A DNA stretch of 64,000 nt, taken from assembly GCF_029968095.1 (NCBI RefSeq), contig NZ_JASCIR010000004.1, forward strand, positions 1 through 64,000, in the 5' to 3' direction. How positions within the stretch are numbered: position 1 is the stretch's first letter; the number at the start of each line of letters is the position of its first letter. The notes beneath the pieces are model-generated. The model ran no database searches, was not told where the DNA came from, and was given only the letters and a program-made list of their open reading frames with translations. A program made the translations under genes and the position numbers. Source of the DNA: Streptomyces solicavernae (lineage in GTDB: Bacteria; Actinomycetota; Actinomycetes; Streptomycetales; Streptomycetaceae). Shown here piece after piece: positions 52,319 through 60,589 of this stretch.

Positions 52319-52901
52319 TACGGGTCGCCCAGACCTCGACGTACGGCCCCCGATCCACACCGTCGACCGCGAAGCCCGCATCAGCCACCGCGGCGGCGAA
52401 CTCGTCCGGGTCCCAGACCGTGTACCACCGTCGGCCGTCGGGTTCGTCGAGCCAGCCCGTGCTGCCAGAGGCCTTGAGGCACACGTACATCCGGCCCCCG
52501 GGGCGCAGCAGTTCGGCGAACTGGCCCAGCACGTCCACCGCGTCCGCCGTGTCGAGGTGGACGAGTGACGCGGACGCCCAGATTCCATCGAACGTTCCGG
52601 CCGGGAACCGCCTCCCGACCTCACGCAGGTCGCCCACAGAGGTGGGTGCGTGCGCGTTGGCCATCGCCACGAACACCGGGTTGAGGTCGACACCGCGCAC
52701 CACATGCCCGTAAGTGCGGAGCCTCGCCAGGTCGCGGCCCGGACCGCAGCCCGCGTCGAGAATCAGTGAAGGCGCAGGCAGGGAGCCCGCGAACCGCTCG
52801 GCACGATCCGCCATCTTCGGGGCGTGCACCGCCGCGTAGGCGTCGGCGTGGCCGCTGTAGGCGGCGACCGACTCGGCGACCGGGTCCATGTCCATCTCCA
52901 T
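52293..52901 (-). CDS. SAM-dependent methyltransferase
   Basis: This 202-aa class I methyltransferase shows motif I LILDAGCGPGRDLARL, an acidic motif II (VRGVDLNPVFV) and the later LRPGGRMYVCLK. The substrate is unknown. The ATG at 52901 has GGAG 8 nt upstream. It converges with and slightly overlaps the methyltransferase remnant, to which it is not closely similar by eye. Confidence 0.86.
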   Translation of the reverse strand: MEMDMDPVAESVAAYSGHADAYAAVHAPKMADRAERFAGSLPAPSLILDAGCGPGRDLARLRTYGHVVRGVDLNPVFVAMANAHAPTSVGDLREVGRRFPAGTFDGIWASASLVHLDTADAVDVLGQFAELLRPGGRMYVCLKASGSTGWLDEPDGRRWYTVWDPDEFAAAVADAGFAVDGVDRGPYVEVWATRKWGMSGAW

Positions 52902-52925
52902 GAGCTGCACTCCAGAAACGCAAGA

Positions 52926-52979
52926 CCGCACCCGGTCCGTCATGGACGTCATACTCGGCGTCCTGCGGACCGGGTGCGG
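52926..52979. terminator. Hairpin downstream of sodN
   Basis: Arms CGCACCCGGTCCG and CGGACCGGGTGCG (14 bp with one flanking pair) enclose a 26-nt loop. It lies between the sodN stop and the methyltransferase start, so it likely ends sodN transcripts. Confidence 0.7.
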
Positions 52980-53032
52980 ACCAGAAGACCAAGCAACCAA
53001 GGAAGTTGCAGGTCAGGCGGCTTGATTCAAGA

Positions 53033-53428
53033 TCAAGCCTTCTTCGTCTCCCAGAAGATCTTGTCGATCTGGGCGATGTAGTCCAGCGCCTTCTGGCCCG
53101 TGGCCGGGTCCGTCGAGCCCTTGGCGGCCGAGAGGGCCTTCAGGGCGTCGTTGACCAGCTGGTGCAGCTCCGGGTACTTCTCGAAGTGCGGGGGCTTGAA
53201 GTAGTCGCTCCAGAGCACCGAGACGTGGTGCTTGGCGAGCTCGGCGCGCTGCTCCTTGATGACCGTCGCGCGGGCCTGGAAGTGGGCGTCGTCGTTCGCC
53301 GCCATCTTCTCCTGGACGGCCTTGACCGACTCCGCCTCGATGCGGGCCTGGGCCGGGTCGTACACACCGCAGGGCAGGTCGCAGTGGGCGCTGACCTTCA
53401 CCTTGGGGGCAAACAGGCGGGAGAGCAT
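53033..53428 (-). CDS. sodN: Nickel superoxide dismutase
   Basis: This 131-aa precursor has a 14-residue leader ending VKVSA followed by the Ni-binding hook HCDLPCGVYDP; after cleavage His1, Cys2 and Cys6 bind nickel. The enzyme converts superoxide to peroxide and oxygen in a hexamer. GAGGAAGGA precedes the ATG. The maturation protease sodX lies divergently upstream. In Streptomyces nickel availability controls sodN against sodF through Nur. Confidence 0.96.
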   Translation of the reverse strand: MLSRLFAPKVKVSAHCDLPCGVYDPAQARIEAESVKAVQEKMAANDDAHFQARATVIKEQRAELAKHHVSVLWSDYFKPPHFEKYPELHQLVNDALKALSAAKGSTDPATGQKALDYIAQIDKIFWETKKA

Positions 53429-53539
53429 TGAGCTGTCCTTCCTCGTGATCGTCTTCTCAGGGGGGACATTACTCCGTGAGAGAGGGGATTTCGCGGGCGG
53501 CCCAGGGGCTGGGACAAAAGTCCAGGACGGAACTCGGAC

Positions 53540-53752
53540 CTTCGGCGGATGCGACCGGCAGACTGGGGAGGCGACCCGGCGGACCCGGGATGCGACCGGC
53601 GGACCGGGGATGCGACCGCCGGACCAGGGATACGACCGCCGGACCGGGGGCATCCGTTGACATGCGTGCGAGCGGCATGCGTGCGAGCGGCATGCGTGCG
53701 AGCGGCATGCGTGGGAACGGCATGAGTGGGAACGGCATGAGTGGGAACGGCG
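53540..53752. repeat. Two families of tandem repeats between sodN and sodX
   Basis: Bases about 53540-53650 hold five imperfect copies of a GCGACCGGCGGACCGGGGAT unit. Bases about 53657-53750 hold six copies of CATGCGTGCGAGCGG, the last ones drifting to CATGAGTGGGAACGG. Together they separate the divergent sodN and sodX genes. Confidence 0.88.
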
Positions 53753-53767
53753 GGCGAGAGGTGCGGA

Positions 53768-54202
53768 ATGCGGGAGCAGGGGAGCGAGCCGGGGCGGGCC
53801 GAGGTGCGGGTGCCGTTCGGGGTGGCCGAGGTGCACGGGCCGTCGATGGTGCCCACCCTGCGCCACGGCGACCAGCTGCTCGTCCGGTACGGGGCGCGAG
53901 TCCGGGCGGGTGACGTGGTCGTGCTCCGGCACCCGTTCCAGCAGGACCTGCTCGTGGTGAAGCGGGCCGTCGAGCGGCGCGGGGCCGGCTGGTGGGTGCT
54001 CGGCGACAACTCCTTCGCGGGCGGGGACAGTACGGACTACGGGACCGTGCCCGAGGAGCTGGTCCTCGCCCGTGTCGTGGGCCGGTTCCGGCCGCGGCCG
54101 GCCGGTCAGCGCTCGCCGCTCCGCGCACTGCTCTGGGCGCTGTCCGCCGTACGTCCGGTGCTGTGCGACCGGTCGGCCTCCTCGCGCTTGCGGGCCCGGT
54201 AG
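53768..54202 (+). CDS. sodX: Nickel superoxide dismutase maturation protease
   Basis: This 144-aa S26-family signal-peptidase-like protein has the Ser of GPSMVPTL and the Lys of LVVKRAVER as the catalytic dyad and the GDNSFAGGDSTDYG box. It lacks a membrane anchor, which fits cytoplasmic removal of the SodN leader. GAGAGGTG precedes the ATG. Its last 97 nt overlap the convergent CGNR gene. Confidence 0.92.
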   Translation: MREQGSEPGRAEVRVPFGVAEVHGPSMVPTLRHGDQLLVRYGARVRAGDVVVLRHPFQQDLLVVKRAVERRGAGWWVLGDNSFAGGDSTDYGTVPEELVLARVVGRFRPRPAGQRSPLRALLWALSAVRPVLCDRSASSRLRAR

Positions 54203-54735
54203 GCGGCGACGTTGGCGCGGGTCGCGCAGCGGTCCGAACAGTAGCGCCGGGAGCGGTTGGTGGACGTGTCCAGGTACGCGTTGCGGCAGGGCGTGGCCTC
54301 GCAGATGCCGAGGCGCTCCACGCCGTGCTCGGTGAGGTGGAAGGCCAGGCCCATGGAGGCGACGGCGGCGTAGCCCGCGGTCGCGTTCGACGGGTGGTCG
54401 GCGAGGTGCATGTGCCACAGCGGGCGGTAGTCCTCGTCGCGGTGGTCGTGCCCGGAGATCTGCGGGCTGACCGGGAATTCGAGCAGCAGTGAGTTGAGCA
54501 GGTCGACGGCGAGGGTCTCCTCGCCCCTGTCCGCCGCCTCGAAGACCGCGCGCAGGCGGGCCCGTACGGAGCGGAACCGGGTCACGTCGGCGTCGGTGGC
54601 GCGGCGGGCCGCGGTGGAGCCCGGCCCGAAGAGCTCGCGCACCGCGTCCACGGAGGTGAGGGAGTCCGTGTTCCTGGCCGGCTCCTCGCTGTTGACCAGG
54701 CGCACGGCGTAGTCCGAGTAATAGGCCAGTTCCAC
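54106..54735 (-). CDS. ABATE-domain CGNR zinc-finger protein
   Basis: This 209-aa protein has an N-terminal ABATE domain (MELAYYSDYAVRLVNS) and a C-terminal CGNR-type zinc finger (CEATPCRNAYLDTSTNRSRRYCSDRC), a combination thought to regulate transcription. The 3' end is antisense to sodX for 97 nt. The C-terminal Ser/Arg tail past the finger is low-complexity and lies within that overlap. Confidence 0.86.
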   Translation of the reverse strand: MELAYYSDYAVRLVNSEEPARNTDSLTSVDAVRELFGPGSTAARRATDADVTRFRSVRARLRAVFEAADRGEETLAVDLLNSLLLEFPVSPQISGHDHRDEDYRPLWHMHLADHPSNATAGYAAVASMGLAFHLTEHGVERLGICEATPCRNAYLDTSTNRSRRYCSDRCATRANVAAYRARKREEADRSHSTGRTADSAQSSARSGER

Positions 54736-54841
54736 TTGTAGTCCTTACTGGGGCGGGCTATCGTCGACTCTGCTGAGGTAATGGGCGTCTCTGCGTCCAG
54801 GGTATTACGAGTACGTGATTCAGTACGGGAGGGTGGGCGCC

Positions 54842-55633
54842 ATGACGGAGACCACTGCGGGCGCCGGCGCGGGAACCGCCGACTGGCAAGCCTGGCAGAC
54901 GAGCTGGGACCGGCAGCAGGAGTGGTACATGCCGGACCGCGAGGAGCGGTTCCGCGTGATGCTCGACATGGTCGAGGCCCTCGTCGGCCCGAGCCCCCGC
55001 GTGCTCGACCTGGCCTGCGGCACCGGCAGCATCACCGACCGGCTGCTGGGGCGGTTCCCGGACGCCGTCAGCACGGGCGTCGACCTGGACCCGGCGCTGC
55101 TCGCCATCGCCGAGGGCACCTTCGCCGGGGACGACCGCGTCACCTTCGTCACCGCCGACCTCAAGGACCCGGACTGGCGCGCGAAGCTGCCGTACGAGTC
55201 GTACGACGCGGTCCTCACCGCCACCGCCCTGCACTGGCTGCACAGCGAACCGCTCGCCGTGCTCTACGGCCAGGTCGCCGAACTCGTCCGGGACGGCGGG
55301 GTCTTCATGAACGCCGACCACATGCCCGACCCGTCCACCCCGCGCATCAACGCCGCAGACCGCGCCCAGCGGCACGCGCGCCAGGACCGGGCCAAGGCCG
55401 CGGGCGCCCTGGACTGGGCGGACTGGTGGCAGCTGGCCGCCAAGGACCCGGTACTCGCCGAGCCGACCGCGCAGCGGTTCGCGATCTATGGCGAGCACGC
55501 GGACGGCGACACCCCGCCCGCCGAGTGGCACGCGCGCGTACTGCGCGAGAAGGGCTTCGCCGAGGCGCGGACGGTCTGGCGGTCGCCCTCGGACGGGCTT
55601 GTGCTCGCGGTGAAGCAGGCCCCCAGTACGTGA
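54842..55633 (+). CDS. SAM-dependent methyltransferase
   Basis: This 263-aa class I methyltransferase has motif I RVLDLACGTGSITDRLL, an acidic STGVDLDPALLAIAEG and the LTATALHWLHSEP post-motif. The substrate is unknown. GGGAGGGTGGG precedes the ATG at 54842. Its C-terminal VKQAPST-stop end is triplicated in the following repeat. Confidence 0.86.
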   Translation: MTETTAGAGAGTADWQAWQTSWDRQQEWYMPDREERFRVMLDMVEALVGPSPRVLDLACGTGSITDRLLGRFPDAVSTGVDLDPALLAIAEGTFAGDDRVTFVTADLKDPDWRAKLPYESYDAVLTATALHWLHSEPLAVLYGQVAELVRDGGVFMNADHMPDPSTPRINAADRAQRHARQDRAKAAGALDWADWWQLAAKDPVLAEPTAQRFAIYGEHADGDTPPAEWHARVLREKGFAEARTVWRSPSDGLVLAVKQAPST

Positions 55634-55676
55634 AGCAGGCCCCAGTACGTGAAGCAGGCCCCAGTACGTGAAGAGG
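55610..55676. repeat. Tandem repeats spanning the methyltransferase stop
   Basis: Units of GTGAAGCAGGCCCCAGTAC begin at 55610, 55630, 55649 and 55668 (last one partial). The first encodes the last codons and the next carries the stop TGA. Confidence 0.9.
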
Positions 55677-55705
55677 GCGGTACGGGAAGCTCCCGTACCG
55701 CCCTC
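55673..55705. terminator. Bidirectional 15-bp hairpin terminator
   Basis: A perfect stem GAGGGCGGTACGGGA/TCCCGTACCGCCCTC with a 3-nt loop lies between the convergent methyltransferase and ABC genes. Confidence 0.9.
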
Positions 55706-55721
55706 CACGTATGACGAACCG

Positions 55722-56483
55722 TTACAGCACCTTGGACAGGAACGACTTCGTCCGCTCGTGCTGCGGGTCGGTCAGGACGTCCCTGGGGTTGCCGGACTCG
55801 ACGACGACGCCGCCGTCCATGAAGACCAGGCTGTCGCCGACCTCGCGGGCGAAGCCCATCTCGTGGGTGACGACGACCATGGTCATGCCGGTCTCCGCCA
55901 GGTCGCGCATGACGTCGAGGACGTCGCCGACCAGCTCGGGGTCGAGGGCCGAGGTCGGCTCGTCGAAGAGCATCAGCTTCGGCTCCATGGCGAGCGCGCG
56001 GGCGATCGCCACGCGCTGCTGCTGGCCGCCGGAGAGCTGCGAGGGGTAGTTGCCCGCCTTGTCGGCGAGGCCCACCCGCTCCAGGAGGGCGCCGGCGCGC
56101 TCGCGGGCCGCCGCCTTCGACTCGCCCTTGACCTGGACCGGCGCCTCCATGACGTTCTCCAGGGCCGTCATGTGCGGGAACAGGTTGAAGCGCTGGAAGA
56201 CCATGCCGATGTCCCGGCGCTTCAGGGCGACTTCGCTGTCCTTGAGCTCGTGGAGCTTGTCGCCCTTCTGCCGGTAGCCGACCAGCTCGCCGTCGACGTA
56301 GAGCCGCCCCGCGTTGACCTTCTCCAGGTGGTTGATGCAGCGCAGGAACGTCGACTTGCCGGAGCCCGACGGGCCGATCAGGCAGAAGACCTCGCCCTGC
56401 TTGACCTCCAGGTCGATGCCCTTGAGGACCTCGACGTGCCCGAACGACTTGTGCACGTTCTCGGCCTTGACCATGGCGTTCAT
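55722..56483 (-). CDS. Amino-acid ABC transporter ATP-binding protein
   Basis: This 253-aa ATPase of the polar-amino-acid (GlnQ/HisP-like) family has Walker [10 protein letters not shown], signature LSGGQQQR, Walker [15 protein letters not shown] and switch His in VVTHEMGFA. It energises the importer formed with the permease encoded just upstream. The ATG overlaps the permease stop as ATGA. Confidence 0.92.
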   Translation of the reverse strand: MNAMVKAENVHKSFGHVEVLKGIDLEVKQGEVFCLIGPSGSGKSTFLRCINHLEKVNAGRLYVDGELVGYRQKGDKLHELKDSEVALKRRDIGMVFQRFNLFPHMTALENVMEAPVQVKGESKAAARERAGALLERVGLADKAGNYPSQLSGGQQQRVAIARALAMEPKLMLFDEPTSALDPELVGDVLDVMRDLAETGMTMVVVTHEMGFAREVGDSLVFMDGGVVVESGNPRDVLTDPQHERTKSFLSKVL

Positions 56484-57412
56484 CGGGCGACCTCCGGACG
56501 GCGCAGCGACAGCATGTTGGCCTTGACCTTCTGCCAGGGCGTCGGCGGGAGCTGGCGGGACGAGCCGCGGGCGTAGTACCGCTCCAGGTAGTACTGCCCG
56601 ACGCTCAGGATCGACGTCATGATCAGGTACCAGGTCGCGGCGAGGAACAGCACCTCGACCGTGGCGCCGGAGCTCTGGCCGATGTCCTGGGCGTTGCGCA
56701 GGAGTTCGTAGTACTGGACGGCGGCCACCAGGGACGTCGTCTTCAGCATGTTGATGACTTCGTTGCCGGTCGGCGGGACGATCACGCGCATCGCCTGCGG
56801 CAGCACCACGCGCCGCAGGGTCTTGCTGTGGCTCATGCCGAGCGCGTGCGCCGCCTCGGTCTGGCCCTCGTCGACGGCGAGCAGGCCGGCGCGGCAGATC
56901 TCCGCCATGTACGCGGCCTCGTTGAGGCCGAGCCCGAGCAGCGCCGTCAGGAACGGCGTCATGAAGTCGGACCACTCGTCCTTGTAGATCGGGCCGAGGT
57001 TGATGTACTCGAAGACGAAGCCCAGGTTGAACCAGACGAACAGCTGCACCAGGACCGGGGTGCCGCGGAAGAACCAGATGTAGAACCAGGCGATGGACGA
57101 TGTCACCGGGTTCTTGGAGAGCCGCATCACCGCGAGCAGGATGCCGCCGGCCACGCCGATCGCCATCGAGAGCACGGTCAGGAGCAGCGTCTCCCGCATG
57201 CCGCCGACGATGCGGGAGTCGAAGAAGTACTCGGGGATCGCGTCCCAGTTGATCTCTCCCTGCGCGAACGCGAAGACGATCGCGCCGAGCGCCGCGAGGG
57301 CGACGACGGCCGAGACATAGCGGCCGTAGTGCCGTACCGGCACGGCCTTGATGGCCTGCGGGGCCGACGGAGGGGTGTCCTCCGGGCCCTTCTTTTCAGT
57401 GTCCACAGTCAC
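56480..57412 (-). CDS. Amino-acid ABC transporter permease
   Basis: This 310-aa HisM/GlnP-type permease has five to six helices after a charged cytoplasmic N-terminus and the EAA motif [31 protein letters not shown]. The GTG at 57412 has AAAGG 6 nt upstream; a GTG at 57439 in frame is possible. It lies between the binding protein and the ATPase genes, separated from the former by palindromic repeats. Confidence 0.9.
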   Translation of the reverse strand: MTVDTEKKGPEDTPPSAPQAIKAVPVRHYGRYVSAVVALAALGAIVFAFAQGEINWDAIPEYFFDSRIVGGMRETLLLTVLSMAIGVAGGILLAVMRLSKNPVTSSIAWFYIWFFRGTPVLVQLFVWFNLGFVFEYINLGPIYKDEWSDFMTPFLTALLGLGLNEAAYMAEICRAGLLAVDEGQTEAAHALGMSHSKTLRRVVLPQAMRVIVPPTGNEVINMLKTTSLVAAVQYYELLRNAQDIGQSSGATVEVLFLAATWYLIMTSILSVGQYYLERYYARGSSRQLPPTPWQKVKANMLSLRRPEVAR

Positions 57413-57429
57413 GAGGTGCCTTTCACCGA

Positions 57430-57502
57430 TGCCTTTCACCGACGGCCCGGAGCCGTCGTACCGACGACTGGGAGCCGTCTCACCGACGGCTCGGAGCCGT
57501 CA
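57430..57502. repeat. Three palindromic repeats spanning the binding-protein stop
   Basis: Three copies of about 21 bp occur, the first perfect one being GACGGCTCGGAGCCGTC (57485-57501), the others imperfect. The binding-protein stop codon lies in the first hairpin as read by its mRNA. They could stabilise the upstream mRNA and lower permease expression. Confidence 0.85.
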
Positions 57503-58450
57503 CTTGCCGCCGTTGACCTTGGCCTCGGTGACGGCGCCGGCCTCGACGCCCCACTTCGAGATGATCTTGTCGTACTCGCCGTTCTTGATGATGGCGTCGA
57601 GCGCGGCCTTGATGGCGTCCCGCAGTTCGGGGTTGTTCTTGGGTACGGCGATGCCGTACGGAGCCGCGTCGACCTGCTTGCCGACCAGTTCAAAATCCTT
57701 GCCGCCGCCGGAGGTCTTCACGGCGAACGCGGCGACGGGGAAGTCGGAGGAGCCGGCGTCGGCGCCACCGGAGCGCAGCCGGGTCTGGGCCTGCTGGTCG
57801 TTGTCGAAGGCCTCGATGGCGATCTTCTTGCCGCCCTTGCACTTCTCCGACTCGGCCTTGGCCAGGTCGTGCGAGACGGTGCCGCGCTGCAGGACGACCT
57901 TCTTGCCGCACAGGTCGGACCAGGTCTCGATGCCCTGGGTCTCGCCCTTGTTGGTGTAGATCGAGACGCCGGCGTTGAAGTAGTCGACGAAGTCGACGCC
58001 CTCGCCGACCTTCTTGCCGGTGTCGGAGTCGATGCCGTTCTGGCGGTGCTTCGTGTCCGTCATGGCGGACATGGCGATGTCGTACCGCTTCGAGCGGAGG
58101 CCGCCGAGGAGGGTGTCGAAGGTGCCGTTCTTGAAGGTGAACTCGACGCCGAGCTGCTCGCCGAGCGCCTCGGCGATGTCCAGGTCGATGCCGACGACCT
58201 TGCCGTTCTTGTCCTTGTACTCCACCGGGGGGTACGCGATGTCGGAGCCGACCTTGATCTCGCCCGCGTCCCTGATGCTCTGCGGGAGCTTGTCGGCGAG
58301 CGGCGCGTTCTCGTTGCTGCGGGCGCGCTGGGCCGCGTCCGTCTGGTCCCCGCAGCCGGTCAGCAGCAGGGCGCCCGCGACCGCGAGGGCACCGACCGCG
58401 CGTATTCGTGACGTGCCTGCGGCCGTGCGACATGTGGTGCTTGCGGTCAT
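57500..58450 (-). CDS. Amino-acid ABC transporter substrate-binding lipoprotein
   Basis: This 316-aa SBP_bac_3 (glutamine/glutamate-type) protein has lipobox LLTGC with Cys33 and the family segments VEYKDKNGKVVGIDLDIAEALGEQLG and SDIAYPP. It delivers a polar amino acid or similar to the permease; the exact ligand is unknown. GGAGG precedes the ATG. It is the first gene of the minus-strand operon. Confidence 0.92.
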   Translation of the reverse strand: MTASTTCRTAAGTSRIRAVGALAVAGALLLTGCGDQTDAAQRARSNENAPLADKLPQSIRDAGEIKVGSDIAYPPVEYKDKNGKVVGIDLDIAEALGEQLGVEFTFKNGTFDTLLGGLRSKRYDIAMSAMTDTKHRQNGIDSDTGKKVGEGVDFVDYFNAGVSIYTNKGETQGIETWSDLCGKKVVLQRGTVSHDLAKAESEKCKGGKKIAIEAFDNDQQAQTRLRSGGADAGSSDFPVAAFAVKTSGGGKDFELVGKQVDAAPYGIAVPKNNPELRDAIKAALDAIIKNGEYDKIISKWGVEAGAVTEAKVNGGK

Positions 58451-59157
58451 GTTGTGGTTCCTCCGGCGGATGAGGGAGCTGCCGTGCGATGAGGCCGTCC
58501 GGCACGCGCTTCGGGTGCTCCGGCCTCGGGTGATTGACGCATCTTGCCATTCGGACGCACGGCTTCAGGGGGTCGGCGATGTCAAAATCGGATAACGGGT
58601 GCCGGATACCGGGCGGAGGGGCATGTGCGGTCCGTCTTCTGGGGAGAACGCGGCGTAACCGGTGAACGTGCGCTAACTCCACCATCTCCGGCGAATCTCG
58701 CCATGTGGACAGAAGTGACCGGGGCTGACCGGGTATTCAGTGTGCGCCTTGTGCCCTTTTGTGGCGACTCGGGTACGGCCGGTCCGCGGCGGGCCGCCCA
58801 CTCACCCGTACGGAATCGGGGCTACGGGCAACACCGCAGGTGGGAAGCGTGCAGGGCAACGCCCGATGGCCGCTCGATGAACGATGATCGTTCGTTTCGC
58901 ACCCGATGTGCGGGTGGGCAAAAGGGCCTTACCGGGCAGTGACGAACGCCGCTCGCCGGGCCGTGCGGTCTTCAGGTAAAAAGGGCTGTTACACCCCTCA
59001 TCCGGGGCTCAGGGCGCGTGTGCGGCGCGCCCGCGCGTACGTACCTCCCCTCGCGGAGGCGGGCCAACCGCCGAAGCGAGTCACGGACGCGGTGCCCGCC
59101 CACCCCTAAACAGGAGTGGTCACCCTCAACGAAAAAGACTTAAGGGGTCAGACAAAA
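58451..59157. other. Intergenic region between ABC operon and malic enzyme
   Basis: No gene is recognised over about 700 nt. It must hold divergent promoters. An inverted repeat GAACGATGATCGTTC lies at 58879-58893. Other frames are low-quality. Confidence 0.6.
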
Positions 59158-60366
59158 GTGGCAGCGGAGATCGTCAACCCTCGCAGCGACGCCGGTGCGG
59201 AGGGCGCGGAAGAGCCCTTCGATCCCGCGTTCGCCCTGCACCGCGGCGGCAAGATGGCCGTCCAGGCCACCGTGCCGGTGCGTGACAAGGACGACCTGTC
59301 CCTCGCGTACACGCCTGGCGTGGCCAAGGTGTGCAGCGCCATCGCCGAGCAGCCCGAGCTCGTGAACGACTACACGTGGAAGTCCAACGTCGTCGCCGTC
59401 GTCACCGACGGCACGGCCGTGCTCGGACTCGGCGACATCGGTCCGGAAGCCTCCCTCCCCGTGATGGAGGGCAAGGCCATTCTGTTCAAGCAGTTCGGCG
59501 GCGTGGACGCCGTCCCGATCGCCCTCCAGACCACCAGTGTCGACGAGATCGTCGAGACCGTGGTCCGGCTCGCCCCGTCCTTCGGCGGCGTGAACCTGGA
59601 GGACATCTCGGCGCCGCGCTGCTTCGAGATCGAGGACCGCCTCAAGGAGGCCCTCGACATTCCCGTCTTCCACGACGACCAGCACGGCACGGCCGTCGTC
59701 ACCCTCGCCGCGCTGCGCAACGCCGCGAAGCTCACGAACCGGACCCTCGGCGACCTGCGCGCCGTGATCTCCGGTGCGGGCGCGGCCGGCGTCGCCATCG
59801 CCAAGTTCCTCCTGGAGGCGGGCATCGGCGACGTGGCGGTGGCCGACCGCAAGGGCGTCGTCAGCAAGGACCGGGACGACCTCACCCCGGTCAAGCAGGA
59901 GCTCGCGGAGCTCACCAACAAGGCGGGCCTGTCCGGTCCCCTGGAGTCGGCGCTTGCGGGCGCGGACGTGTTCATCGGTGTCTCCGGCGGTACGGTCCCG
60001 GAGCCCGCGGTGGCGTCCATGGCGGAGAACTCCTTCGTGTTCGCCATGGCCAACCCGAACCCCGAGGTGCACCCCGACATCGCGCACAAGTACGCGGCGG
60101 TCGTGGCCACCGGGCGCTCGGACTACCCGAACCAGATCAACAACGTGCTCGCGTTCCCGGGCATCTTCGCGGGCGCCCTCCAGGTGCGCGCCTCGCAGAT
60201 CACCGAGGGCATGAAGATCGCGGCGGCCGACGCGCTCGCCGAGGTCGTCGGCGCGGACCTGTCCGCGGAGTACGTGATCCCGTCGCCGTTCGACGAGCGG
60301 GTCGGCCCGGCGGTCACCGCCGCGGTCGCGGCGGCTGCCCGGGCGGAGGGCGTCGCCCGACGCTGA
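59158..60366 (+). CDS. NAD(P)-dependent malic enzyme
   Basis: This 402-aa enzyme decarboxylates malate to pyruvate. Conserved segments are the LAYTPGVAKVC start of the catalytic domain, the metal motif FEIEDRLKEALDIPVFHDDQHGTA and the nucleotide motif VISGAGAAGVAIAKFLLEAG. The GTG at 59158 gives an N-terminus like that of known Streptomyces enzymes; AAGGGG lies 10 nt upstream. A GTG at 59116 is the alternative. The cofactor (NAD or NADP) is not determined here. Confidence 0.93.
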   Translation: MAAEIVNPRSDAGAEGAEEPFDPAFALHRGGKMAVQATVPVRDKDDLSLAYTPGVAKVCSAIAEQPELVNDYTWKSNVVAVVTDGTAVLGLGDIGPEASLPVMEGKAILFKQFGGVDAVPIALQTTSVDEIVETVVRLAPSFGGVNLEDISAPRCFEIEDRLKEALDIPVFHDDQHGTAVVTLAALRNAAKLTNRTLGDLRAVISGAGAAGVAIAKFLLEAGIGDVAVADRKGVVSKDRDDLTPVKQELAELTNKAGLSGPLESALAGADVFIGVSGGTVPEPAVASMAENSFVFAMANPNPEVHPDIAHKYAAVVATGRSDYPNQINNVLAFPGIFAGALQVRASQITEGMKIAAADALAEVVGADLSAEYVIPSPFDERVGPAVTAAVAAAARAEGVARR

Positions 60367-60367
60367 G

Positions 60368-60405
60368 CGTTCGACACGGGAATTCGACACGGGAATTCGA
60401 CACGG
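60368..60405. repeat. 14-bp direct repeats after malic enzyme
   Basis: Two full copies of AATTCGACACGGG and one partial lie right after the stop codon and lead into the terminator. Confidence 0.85.
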
Positions 60406-60440
60406 GAAAGGGCCTTGCCGGTGGGCGGGGCCCTTTCCCG
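60403..60440. terminator. Hairpin terminator
   Basis: A 12-bp stem CGGGAAAGGGCC/GGCCCTTTCCCG with a 14-nt loop lies 37 nt after the malic-enzyme stop. Confidence 0.85.
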
Positions 60441-60576
60441 CGTCTGCGGGCGGCCGCTGCGCCGGGCAGAATCAGCCCGTCAGGCCCTAGCCCGGAGGGC
60501 GATCGACGGCGACCGATTCGACGGCGCCGGTCAACGTCACACCCGGGCACGGTTACGGCGCACCCCCTCCCCGCAA

Positions 60577-60582
60577 TACCGT
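60577..60582 (+). promoter_or_regulatory. -10 element for leaderless MDR gene
   Basis: TACCGT matches TAnnnT and lies 7 nt before the ATG at 60590, with no Shine-Dalgarno sequence. Confidence 0.5.
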
Positions 60583-60589
60583 CGGGTAC

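Noticed and set aside
53429..54418. Minus-strand extension of sodN with HACRS repeats
   Set aside because: It is a translation of tandem repeats antisense to sodX; SodN has a known 131-residue precursor starting at 53428.
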